DNA of 64,000 bases, taken from the NCBI GenBank assembly GCA_964414345.1, contig CAYPWF010000004.1, positions 1 through 64,000 on the forward strand, written 5' to 3'. The first letter of the stretch is position 1. Each line of letters starts with the position of its first letter. This document shows, piece after piece, positions 16,385 through 23,704 of this stretch. Under the pieces are notes generated by a model. It was not told the origin of the DNA. It saw nothing but the letters and a program-made list of their open reading frames with translations, and searched no databases. A program made the position numbers and the translations under genes. The stretch is from Desulfocorpusculum sp964414345. GTDB lineage: Bacteria; Desulfobacterota; Desulfocorpusculales; Desulfocorpusculum.

Positions 16385-16681
16385 CTAGGGATCCAGATCT
16401 GCCTTCTTGAAGCCCTCGACCAGTATCTCACGCCCCCCGGCCTCGTCCGAGAGCACTCGCCCAGTCACCTCCACGCACAGGTGAAGCATTTCTCCCAGAT
16501 CCAGACCCGAGCCCTCCTTGCGCACCCTGTATTCCTGCTCATCAGAGCCCGAGATCGCCACCTGGGTGATCCTGCCCCGGGCATCCCAGGCAGAGGGAAC
16601 CACCACGCCCCTTATCCTGACATAGGGCTTACCAGCTCCGGGTGTGCCCGCAGCCCGTGCCTCATGGTCTTGGCGGCCCAT
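16385..16681 (-). CDS. Small OB-fold-like protein, paralogue of the secreted protein at 15438
   Basis: Read from the ATG at 16681, which is preceded by GGGAGGATC at good spacing, it is 98 residues. A longer open frame up to 16834 adds a region without homology or a signal peptide. Residues about 17-95 match the barrel of the protein at 15438-15785: YVRIRGVVV, D-A-R-G, YRVRKEG, VEVTGRV and a final VEGFKKAD. Unlike that protein it lacks an export signal, so it would stay in the cytoplasm unless exported otherwise. It lies after the sigma-54 activator gene and before lipoprotein 1 on the same strand. Function is unknown; the duplication of both lipoprotein and barrel genes suggests they work together. 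Confidence 0.6.
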   Translation of the reverse strand: MGRQDHEARAAGTPGAGKPYVRIRGVVVPSAWDARGRITQVAISGSDEQEYRVRKEGSGLDLGEMLHLCVEVTGRVLSDEAGGREILVEGFKKADLDP

Positions 16682-16942
16682 GCTTGATCCTCCCACATCA
16701 GGCCCATTGCTGGCCGAGTAAGCAACACTCATGCCACAGAGCCAGGGCTTGCCCTTACATGTCCTTGAGGGCTCGTCGGGAAGCAGATCGGAACTAAAAT
16801 TTCCTTTTTTGCCTGGATCACCACACCAAGACAAAGGGAAGCCCCTACATTGGGGGAAGGGGTCGATGGGTGGAGGAGTTCAGAGGTAGGAATTGGAAGT
16901 TCCTGTTTATGGGAAGAGCGAATTCGCGGTTCTCGCATGGAT

Positions 16943-18355
16943 TCATGGGGCCTTGAAGTCCTCTTTCCGAAGACCGTGCTTGCGCATCAGTTTGTGAAGC
17001 TGCCGGACCCCGACCCCGGCCTTCTCGGCTGTGGAGGCAATCCTCCCCCTATTGAGCTGCAAAAGCTCGCTCAGGTACCTCTTCTCCACCTCTTCCACGG
17101 CTCTGCGCCTGATTTCCTCCAGGGTCCAGGAGGTGTCCACCGAGATCTCCGGTGCACTGGTCTGGTTGGTGAACAGCTCGCTGGGGAAGCTCTCTGGGGT
17201 CAGCATGTTGGAGGTCTCCAGGATGTAGGCCCGCTCTATGAGATTCTCCAGCTCCCTGATGTTCCCGGGCCAGTGGTAGCGTTCCAGGGCCTCCATCACC
17301 TTTGGGTGAACCCCATGAATCTCCTTGGCGTTGAAGCGGTTGAGCCTTCTGAGGAACACCTCCACCAGCACTGGGATGTCCTCCTTGCGCTCGCGAAGAG
17401 GGGGAATCTCTATGGGGAAGACACTGAGTCTGTAGTACAGGTCGTTTCTAAACAGGCCTTCCTCGCACATCTTCACCAGGTCGGTGTTCGTGGCCGCTAT
17501 GATCCGCACATCCACCTCTATGTTCTCCTCCCCGCCCACCCGCTGGAAGGTCTTGTCCTGGAGGACCTGGAGAAGCTTGATTTGGGCTGAGGGGGTTATG
17601 GTGCCCACCTCGTCCAGGAAAAGAGTGCCCCCATGGGCGATCTCGAACTTTCCGAGTTTCCTCCTCACGGCGCCGGTGAAGGCCCCTTTTTCGTGGCCGA
17701 AAAGCTCGCTTTCCAGGAGGGTGTCGGGAATGGCTCCGCAGTGCACGCTGATGAACTGCTTGTCCCTCCGGTTGCTGTGCCTGTGGATGAGATTCGCCAG
17801 CACCCCTTTGCCGGTGCCTGTTTCCCCTGCCAGCAGGACCGTGCTCTTTGTGGGGGCCACCGATTGCACCTTGTCGAAGACCTTCTTCATGGCCGGGCTG
17901 CGGGTCTGGACCACTTCCAGAGACTCGGCCTGCCAGAACTTATCTCTCAGATAGTTTAGCTCCGACTGCAACCGGATGGATTTCTGGACCGATTCCTTGA
18001 CGTAACGTATCTCGTCAGGATCGATGGGGTAGGTCACATAATTGCTGGCCCCGGCTTTGACAGCCATGACGGCCTCCCGGATCATCTCCTGGGGGGCCAT
18101 GACGATCACCTCCGAGTTGGGAAACTCCTGCCAAAAGGGTTGGAGCGCGGCCTTGTAGTCGTTGAATCCGTCCGCCCCTATGGCCTCTCTGAGAAAACAC
18201 ACATCCACGAATATGAACTCGTAGCGCTTTTTCCTGGAGGGCTCGAAACAGGCCTCGCGGCTGGGAGCCATCTCCACCCTATATTCACCGCGAAAGGAGT
18301 TGCGAATGATGTCGCCGGCGGACTGGTCCTGGGAGGCAAAAAGGATGTGTTTCAT
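16943..18355 (-). CDS. Sigma-54-dependent transcriptional activator with degenerate receiver
   Basis: A 470-residue NtrC-type protein. The receiver (1-125) has Asp51 at the phosphorylation site, but the conserved Thr/Ser is Ala87 and the conserved Lys is Tyr109, and the usual double acidic pair is not clear. Normal phospho-switching is therefore doubtful. The AAA+ domain is intact: Walker A GETGTGKG (177-184), GAFTGA sigma-54 contact loop (224-229), Walker B with Asp248-Glu249. A Fis-type helix-turn-helix ends the protein (about 428-465). It lies between two paralogous lipoprotein genes, which are plausible targets, although no good -24/-12 promoter was found before either. No histidine kinase gene is nearby. 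Confidence 0.88.
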   Translation of the reverse strand: MKHILFASQDQSAGDIIRNSFRGEYRVEMAPSREACFEPSRKKRYEFIFVDVCFLREAIGADGFNDYKAALQPFWQEFPNSEVIVMAPQEMIREAVMAVKAGASNYVTYPIDPDEIRYVKESVQKSIRLQSELNYLRDKFWQAESLEVVQTRSPAMKKVFDKVQSVAPTKSTVLLAGETGTGKGVLANLIHRHSNRRDKQFISVHCGAIPDTLLESELFGHEKGAFTGAVRRKLGKFEIAHGGTLFLDEVGTITPSAQIKLLQVLQDKTFQRVGGEENIEVDVRIIAATNTDLVKMCEEGLFRNDLYYRLSVFPIEIPPLRERKEDIPVLVEVFLRRLNRFNAKEIHGVHPKVMEALERYHWPGNIRELENLIERAYILETSNMLTPESFPSELFTNQTSAPEISVDTSWTLEEIRRRAVEEVEKRYLSELLQLNRGRIASTAEKAGVGVRQLHKLMRKHGLRKEDFKAP

Positions 18356-18460
18356 GAAATGCTCTTAGGGGCAAAATCCTCACCCCTTTCCCTGCCCGGG
18401 CCTCTACAAGGCAAGAAAACTGAAATAAGTGCCACCCCTGCTCGACCCATTGAAAGAAGT

Positions 18461-18493
18461 GGGGAGGCCTGGCTTGGAAGCAATGGCCTCCCC
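18461..18493 (-). terminator. Terminator-like hairpin after lipoprotein 2
   Basis: On the minus strand GGGGAGGCC pairs with GGCCTCCCC (9 bp, GC-rich) around a 15-base loop, followed by ACTTCTTTC. It starts 10 bases after the lipoprotein stop and would separate this gene from the sigma-54 activator gene. Confidence 0.5.
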
Positions 18494-18502
18494 AAGGAAA
18501 CC

Positions 18503-18847
18503 TTACTTCTTCATCTTTTTCATGAAAATGGACTCCGCCTTCTTGGCCATGGCCTCTGCCTTGGCTGCAGAGTCGGCGGCCGCCTTGGCAGCAGATTCTG
18601 CCCTGCTGGCAGCGGCCTCTGCCTTGGCTGCAGAATCAGCAGCCTTCTTGGCGGATGCATCAGCGTTGGCTGCTGCACTCTTGGCCGCCTGAGCTTCGCT
18701 CATGGCTTTGTCAGCCTTGTCGCCGACCATCTGAGCCTTTTGTTCCACTGCCTTGAGATCCTCAGTGGTGGCACATCCCATCATAGCGAAGCCGAAACCC
18801 ACAAGGATAGCCAAAGCAACAACCAACCGTGCCGACTTTCTGGACAT
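18503..18847 (-). CDS. Alanine-zipper outer-membrane lipoprotein, Lpp-like (copy 2)
   Basis: A 114-residue paralogue of the lipoprotein at 15869-16204. Both share an AILVGxGF signal core, a lipobox (AMMGC) followed by ATTE-LKAV, a KADKA-SEAQAAKS segment and an identical IFMKKMKK end. Between them lies an almost uninterrupted Ala-rich coiled coil with Lys/Glu/Ser at the outer heptad positions. It should form a trimeric outer-membrane-anchored rod reaching peptidoglycan. The ribosome-binding site AAAGGAGGT is near perfect, predicting heavy expression. It is first in the minus-strand set that continues with the sigma-54 activator. The two copies differ mainly in the middle of the zipper. Confidence 0.85.
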   Translation of the reverse strand: MSRKSARLVVALAILVGFGFAMMGCATTEDLKAVEQKAQMVGDKADKAMSEAQAAKSAAANADASAKKAADSAAKAEAAASRAESAAKAAADSAAKAEAMAKKAESIFMKKMKK

Positions 18848-19411
18848 TTCCCCTTACCTCCTTTGTGTTTTCCAGAATAATAAGGCGAGGAACCTCCCCG
18901 CTGGTTTTGACCTTGGGTGCGCACCCCTCTTGCTGCGCCTCATCATCACCTCCCCTCTGGGATAACCGAGCCTGTTTGGAACTCCCAAGAAATTTCTGTC
19001 TTAAACCTCAGAAGAGCTCCTGAAAAAAACCACTCCAAATGCAAAAAACCCTCTTTTGGCCCGGTTTACTCTCTAAAGCCCTTTCTTGTGAGATCGACCT
19101 CCACAAGCATCCTATACGCCTTGATAAATTGCCAATCAAACCAGGCCGAGCATGAAATCCCATATCCAGAAGTTTTTATCCGTTAATCCTATCATCTGCC
19201 GACCAAAGCCCGCATTACCCACTGCTTGAGAATCGATTCAGCTTAGCTAAGTCTAATGCCACAAACCTGCCTGGATGTCAATAACAGAAACACCTAAAGA
19301 CCCAGTTGAATCAAAGTCTCACCGGGCAGCCCTGCTCAGATGCGAGTCGGGGAACCTTCAGCTTCCATGGAGGGGGCTGGCCCGAAGCCTTGGGATCTGG
19401 CGGCTTTGGGG
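18848..19411. other. 564-base intergenic region upstream of lipoprotein 2
   Basis: No credible gene was found. Near the lipoprotein start the minus strand carries AAAGGAGGT, and farther up a second GGGAGGTGATGA, similar to one upstream of lipoprotein 1 (about 16290). Part of a REP-like arm, AGCCCGCATTA, occurs at about 19209-19219. The rest is unexplained. The length suggests a long leader or several control sites for the lipoprotein. Confidence 0.5.
19111..19139 (-). promoter_or_regulatory. Possible sigma-70-type promoter for lipoprotein 2
   Basis: The minus strand reads TTGATT, 17 bases, then TATAGG, four of six matches at each box. It would give a 5' leader of roughly 250 bases. This is only a pattern match and could be chance in an AT-richer stretch. 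Confidence 0.25.
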
Positions 19412-20995
19412 TCACGGGCCTGGTTGGTGGCCGGGTCTTAGCAGATCGTTCACTGTCTTGACCGGTTGAAACGTGCCCAACGGCAGCTCCACCAACACCG
19501 TGTTCCAGCGAGCCATACCTCCGTTCCAAAGTCCGGGGTGTTCCAAAGCCTTGAGTTCCCTCCCCCCGCTGGACTTCTTTGTCACAAGCACCCTGGATGC
19601 ATCGGCAAACAGGCTGAGTTTGTAGGGCCTCCCGTGAGGATCCCTCAGGCCGCATACCATGTCCACCGGGTTGAAGTGAGTGGAGGAAAGCCATATGGCT
19701 CGTTGGCTTTCCTTTGAGAGGTCCACCTCTACACTCTCCACTATCTGGAGCTGTGAATTTCCTGCAGGGGCCTTTACCCAGAAAGGACCTCCCCCGGGTT
19801 CTCCTTTGTTCTCAACCATTCCACACACCCTCAGGGGTCTATCCAACCAATCCCTCAGCCTTAAGGAGGCCTCCACCCTGCTTCCAAGGGCCTTCCTGGA
19901 AGGAATTGGCAGATGCAACTCGTCTTGTGCGAGCTCCATGGCCACTCTTATGGAGCGCTCATCAGGACTAGGAAGCCCCAGCAGGCCCATTACACGGTTA
20001 ATCTCTCCCTGAAGCTTTATCAGACATCCACCCAGGACCCTTTTCCAAAAAACAATCTCCTCCAGGAATCTTCCATGGGGGACATTGTCTATGTTCTTTA
20101 TGAAGACTATGTCTCCCTGCGTCTCCTGCAAGTTCTTGAGCAATGCCCCGTGGCCTCCCGGCCTAAGTACAAGACGGCCTTCATTGTCTCTGAAGGGACG
20201 GTTTCCCATGTCCACGGCAAGGGTATCGGTGGAGGGGTCCTGAACAGAGACTTGGATCTGGAAACTGACTCCCAACTTCTTCTCATACTTGCTCTTGGCT
20301 TGCTCCAGGACTGCCTTGAATCGCTCCAAGTAAACCGGTGAAACCGTGAAGTGCACTTTGCAGCATCCCCAGGCATCGGCCACATAACCAGCGGCCTCCA
20401 GAAAGTGTTCCTCCAGGGAGGTTCTCACCTCTTCCCCATAGCTGTGAAAGGCCACCAAGGCCTTGGGTAGATCCTCGTATCCCATCCCATTGGGACCCAA
20501 GAGGGCCTCCAGGAGCTCCCCGATGCTTCCCTTTCCAAGCATAGTGGCTGGATCTGCTCCTGCGCGAGCCATGAACTCTGCCAGCTCCCCATAAAAAGGA
20601 AACCTCTCCAAGCCTCCCAGGAATTCCAGCACCTGCAATGCATTGGAGTCTCCCCTTTGAGCACGTGTTTGAACTTCTGCCAAGGAGCTTATGCCCTCTT
20701 TCCTGAGGGCTATGAGCCCGCTGAACATACGGCTTGCCGAGCCCGAAGCCGGCACGAACTTCATGCAACGGCCTTTCCCAGCCTCACTGATCTGTATCTT
20801 TGCCATTTCGCGGGCCTCAGAAGGATTCAACCGCCTGATCCCATCACCCACTGTACAGGCTCTTACAAGCTCAATCGGGGTAGGCGGGTGAAGGAAACTT
20901 TCCAACTGGGCCAATATCTGGGCTTCATGCAGGCCGTGGTTTCTTATCTGTGTTCTGTCCTGCTCTGAAAATTTGACTTGGTCCCCAGGGCTCAT
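19412..20995 (-). CDS. DUF4301 family protein
   Basis: A 527-residue protein matching the DUF4301 family in size and in the opening segments: an early DQVKFSEQD..QI helix, ELVRACTVGDGIRRL, and KFVPASGSASRMF at about residues 78-90, which resembles a nucleotide-sugar pyrophosphorylase-like phosphate loop. Later segments include LRPGGHGALLKNLQ and FIKNIDNVPHG, also reminiscent of UTP-sugar nucleotidyltransferases. Function is not established to my knowledge; nucleotidyl transfer is an inference from these motifs. It stands alone, divergent from the UDP-sugar genes across 617 bases, so a role in sugar-nucleotide supply is possible. The start has AGAGGAAG upstream. Confidence 0.75.
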   Translation of the reverse strand: MSPGDQVKFSEQDRTQIRNHGLHEAQILAQLESFLHPPTPIELVRACTVGDGIRRLNPSEAREMAKIQISEAGKGRCMKFVPASGSASRMFSGLIALRKEGISSLAEVQTRAQRGDSNALQVLEFLGGLERFPFYGELAEFMARAGADPATMLGKGSIGELLEALLGPNGMGYEDLPKALVAFHSYGEEVRTSLEEHFLEAAGYVADAWGCCKVHFTVSPVYLERFKAVLEQAKSKYEKKLGVSFQIQVSVQDPSTDTLAVDMGNRPFRDNEGRLVLRPGGHGALLKNLQETQGDIVFIKNIDNVPHGRFLEEIVFWKRVLGGCLIKLQGEINRVMGLLGLPSPDERSIRVAMELAQDELHLPIPSRKALGSRVEASLRLRDWLDRPLRVCGMVENKGEPGGGPFWVKAPAGNSQLQIVESVEVDLSKESQRAIWLSSTHFNPVDMVCGLRDPHGRPYKLSLFADASRVLVTKKSSGGRELKALEHPGLWNGGMARWNTVLVELPLGTFQPVKTVNDLLRPGHQPGP

Positions 20996-21612
20996 GTTAA
21001 AGCTTCCTCTTTCCCTTCGGTGGGCTGTCCAAAATTTTACCCCCAGGAAGGACTATTGAGTATGCTTTGCTGTTTTTTGGAGATCAAGGCCTCCCGGAGT
21101 CCCATATGGGCAGAAGACTTAACAAGCTCACGCATTGTCCCTGAATAATGCAGGCTAAAGAGCGCTTGGTCAACACCCAAACCCAGAAATGCGAATTGAA
21201 AATTCCGATGGCTTATCCCTAAGAACTAGGAATTCCTATTTTTCTGCCTTTTATTTGTTTGCATCCTGGCTTCTATTGTGATAAAAGAGCCCTTCAGCCC
21301 CACAAGCCTTGGAAAGGAGCGGGCCTGAAAAATAAGGTTTCCCACTAGGGGAAAAGGGGTTTGCTTCAGGGCAGAGGGGAGCTGGGCTCTCTTTATGGCA
21401 TGTAACTTGCAGTTACCCGGCTCACGATGTTTTGATCAGCGCTCACAAACGCCAAGAGGCTAACTGAAAATATGAAACCAAACCCGGCACTGAGAAGTTC
21501 TACCGGCTTGGATAATTGCAGCGCAGGTTCTCCAGGCTGAATTTTTAGCCCGGCTCTTGACGGCTGTGAAGCGACTCTCAGGCACAAGCAAGAGGAGTTC
21601 CAAAAGCAAACC
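20996..21612. other. 617-base divergent intergenic region
   Basis: It lies between the DUF4301 gene (leftward) and the UDP-sugar SDR gene (rightward) and must hold promoters for both. No gene was recognised. A half-site of the REP-like repeat (GAATAATGCAGGCTA) occurs at about 21144-21158. An AT-richer stretch at 21225-21290 (TTGTTT ... TGATAA) might contain a plus-strand promoter, but the spacing is imperfect. Confidence 0.45.
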
Positions 21613-22617
21613 ATGGAAGAGAAAAAAACAAAGAGGATTTTGGTTACCGGCGGGGCTGGTTTCTTGGGTTCTCATCTGTGCGATCGGCTCATAGCCCAAG
21701 GGCATTCGGTGTTATGTGTTGACAATTTCCATACTGGCAGCAGAAGGAACCTTATCCAGCACACCTTGAACCCCCAGCTCAAGGTTATGCAGCATGACAT
21801 AGTCTGGCCCTTACATGTGCGGGTGGACGAGATTTACAACCTGGCTTGCCCGGCCTCCCCCGTGCATTACCAGCAAGACCCCGTGCATACTGTGAAGACA
21901 AACGTATACGGCGCCATAAATCTGCTGGGTCTGGCCAAGAGAACAGGAGCAAAGATTTTCCAGGCCTCCACCAGTGAGGTTTACGGGGACCCCAAGGTGC
22001 ATCCCCAAAGGGAAGATTACTGGGGGCACGTAAATCCCACAGGAGTCCGCTCCTGTTACGATGAGGGGAAAAGGTGTGCGGAGACCTTGTTCTTCGATTA
22101 TCACCGCCGTTATGCAGTGCGTGTAAAAGTAGCCAGAATATTCAATACTTATGGTCCACGAATGCAGGTGGATGATGGTCGGGTGGTCTCTAATTTCATA
22201 GTGCAGGCTCTTTCCGGCATGCCCATAACGATTTATGGAGACGGGAGTCAGACACGCTCCTTCTGTTATGTTTCAGACATGATAGAGGCTTTCCTTAGGC
22301 TGATGGAGAGTCCCGACGACTTTTGCGGGCCTGTGAACCTAGGCAACCCTCACGAATTGACCGTACTCGAATTGGCCGAGAAGATCCTGGATATGACCGG
22401 CTCCAGATCCCAAATAGTTTTCAAGCCCCTCCCCAGCGACGATCCTTGCTTGAGGCGCCCGGATATAAGCCTGGCAAAAGAAAAGCTCAGCTGGGAGCCC
22501 AAGGTCCGCCTGGAAGAAGGCCTTCTGAGCACCATAGAGTATTTTGACGCTCTTCTGAGAAAAGGACGGCGTCAGGCTCAGCCAAGCCAATTTGCAGTGG
22601 CAGCCATGCAAGGGTGA
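21613..22617 (+). CDS. UDP-glucuronate decarboxylase-like SDR (UDP-xylose synthase type)
   Basis: A 334-residue extended short-chain dehydrogenase. It has the NAD loop TGGAGFLGSHLCDRL, the UXS hallmark YNLACPASPVHYQ, the catalytic TSEVYG serine motif and a YxxxK pair in SCYDEGKRCAE, then RIFNTYGPRM. Family enzymes convert UDP-glucuronate to UDP-xylose or the 4-keto pentose using bound NAD. It begins the glycan island and is followed 31 bases later by a GalE-type epimerase, which may interconvert UDP-pentoses or hexoses. GDP- and UDP-sugar specificity inside this SDR group is easily confused, but the ACPASP motif favours UXS. Confidence 0.85.
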   Translation: MEEKKTKRILVTGGAGFLGSHLCDRLIAQGHSVLCVDNFHTGSRRNLIQHTLNPQLKVMQHDIVWPLHVRVDEIYNLACPASPVHYQQDPVHTVKTNVYGAINLLGLAKRTGAKIFQASTSEVYGDPKVHPQREDYWGHVNPTGVRSCYDEGKRCAETLFFDYHRRYAVRVKVARIFNTYGPRMQVDDGRVVSNFIVQALSGMPITIYGDGSQTRSFCYVSDMIEAFLRLMESPDDFCGPVNLGNPHELTVLELAEKILDMTGSRSQIVFKPLPSDDPCLRRPDISLAKEKLSWEPKVRLEEGLLSTIEYFDALLRKGRRQAQPSQFAVAAMQG

Positions 22618-22648
22618 GTCCGCCCAGATATCCCGGAGCCAGAATCCA

Positions 22649-23650
22649 ATGAAACCGGCTGTGCTAGTCACAGGGGGAGCCGGTTATATAGGCAGCCATA
22701 CGTGCAAGAGGCTGGCCGAACAGGGCTTCCTCCCCATTACTTTGGATAACCTGGAGTGTGGACATCGCTGGGCAGTCAAGTGGGGGCCCCTGGTGGAAGG
22801 AGACCTCTGCGAGCCAAAGATGATCCAAAAAGCAATGGAACAACATTCTGTGGAGGCTGTTCTTCACTTTGCTTCCTATGCCTACGTGGGAGAGTCTGTG
22901 GAGAATCCGCGCAAGTATATGCGCTCCAATGTCCTGAATGCACTCAATGTGTTGGACGCCATGGTAGCCGCGGGGGTAAGAAATATAATTTTTTCCTCCA
23001 GTTGCGCCACTTACGGGATACCCACCAGGACTCCCATAAGTGAAGATTTCTTGCAGGCGCCCGTAAACCCTTATGGGGAATCCAAGCTCTACATAGAGAA
23101 GGCCCTGAAATGGTATGGAGAGGCCTACGGCATAAGATGGGTGGCCCTCAGATATTTCAACGCGGCAGGTGCAGATCCCGAGGGTGAGATAGGAGAAGAA
23201 CATTCCCCTGAGACGCACCTGATCCCTCTCGTAATCCGGGCGGCTCTTGGGAAAGGCGAGCCGGTCCGGGTGTTCGGGACGGATTATCCCACCCCTGACG
23301 GGACTGCCATCAGGGATTACATACACGTTGTGGACCTGGCAGAGGCCCATGTGTTGGCCCTGGATTACTTACGCTCCAACGGGCCTAGCCTTGGGCTGAA
23401 TCTGGGCACTGGCAAAGGGCATTCGGTTAAAGAAGTGATAGAGTCTGTGGAGAGGGTCTCGGGTAGAGAAGTTCCGAGACAGGAGGCTCCTCGAAGAGCC
23501 GGCGACCCTCCGGTGCTTGTGGCAGACGCTTCCAAAGCCAGGGATATCCTGGGTTGGAGGCCTTTATGGACGGAACTGGATGACATAGTCAGCACGGCCT
23601 TGAAATGGCACCAAAGCAGCCTGGGAAAAGCCAAAGAGCACACCGGCTAA
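22649..23650 (+). CDS. galE: UDP-glucose 4-epimerase
   Basis: A 333-residue extended SDR read from the ATG at 22649 (GGAG upstream); an earlier in-frame start at 22592 would overlap the preceding gene. It has TGGAGYIGSHTC for NAD binding, FSSSCATYG with the catalytic serine, NPYGESK with the YxxxK pair, ALRYFNAAGADPEG and RDYIHVVDLAEAH, all classical GalE. It interconverts UDP-glucose and UDP-galactose in the cytoplasm, or UDP-xylose and UDP-arabinose in some species, which would fit the upstream UDP-xylose synthase. The hydrolase/GT2 gene follows closely. Confidence 0.9.
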   Translation: MKPAVLVTGGAGYIGSHTCKRLAEQGFLPITLDNLECGHRWAVKWGPLVEGDLCEPKMIQKAMEQHSVEAVLHFASYAYVGESVENPRKYMRSNVLNALNVLDAMVAAGVRNIIFSSSCATYGIPTRTPISEDFLQAPVNPYGESKLYIEKALKWYGEAYGIRWVALRYFNAAGADPEGEIGEEHSPETHLIPLVIRAALGKGEPVRVFGTDYPTPDGTAIRDYIHVVDLAEAHVLALDYLRSNGPSLGLNLGTGKGHSVKEVIESVERVSGREVPRQEAPRRAGDPPVLVADASKARDILGWRPLWTELDDIVSTALKWHQSSLGKAKEHTG

Positions 23651-23704
23651 GAGAGATTGGGCTGCGGGAGCAATATCTTGATAGGCAACTCTAGGGTTGA
23701 AAAA

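Noticed and set aside
18430..18450. Sigma-54 promoter (TGGCAC on the minus strand) before the activator gene
   Set aside because: The -12 element is missing at the right distance (AG where GC is needed).
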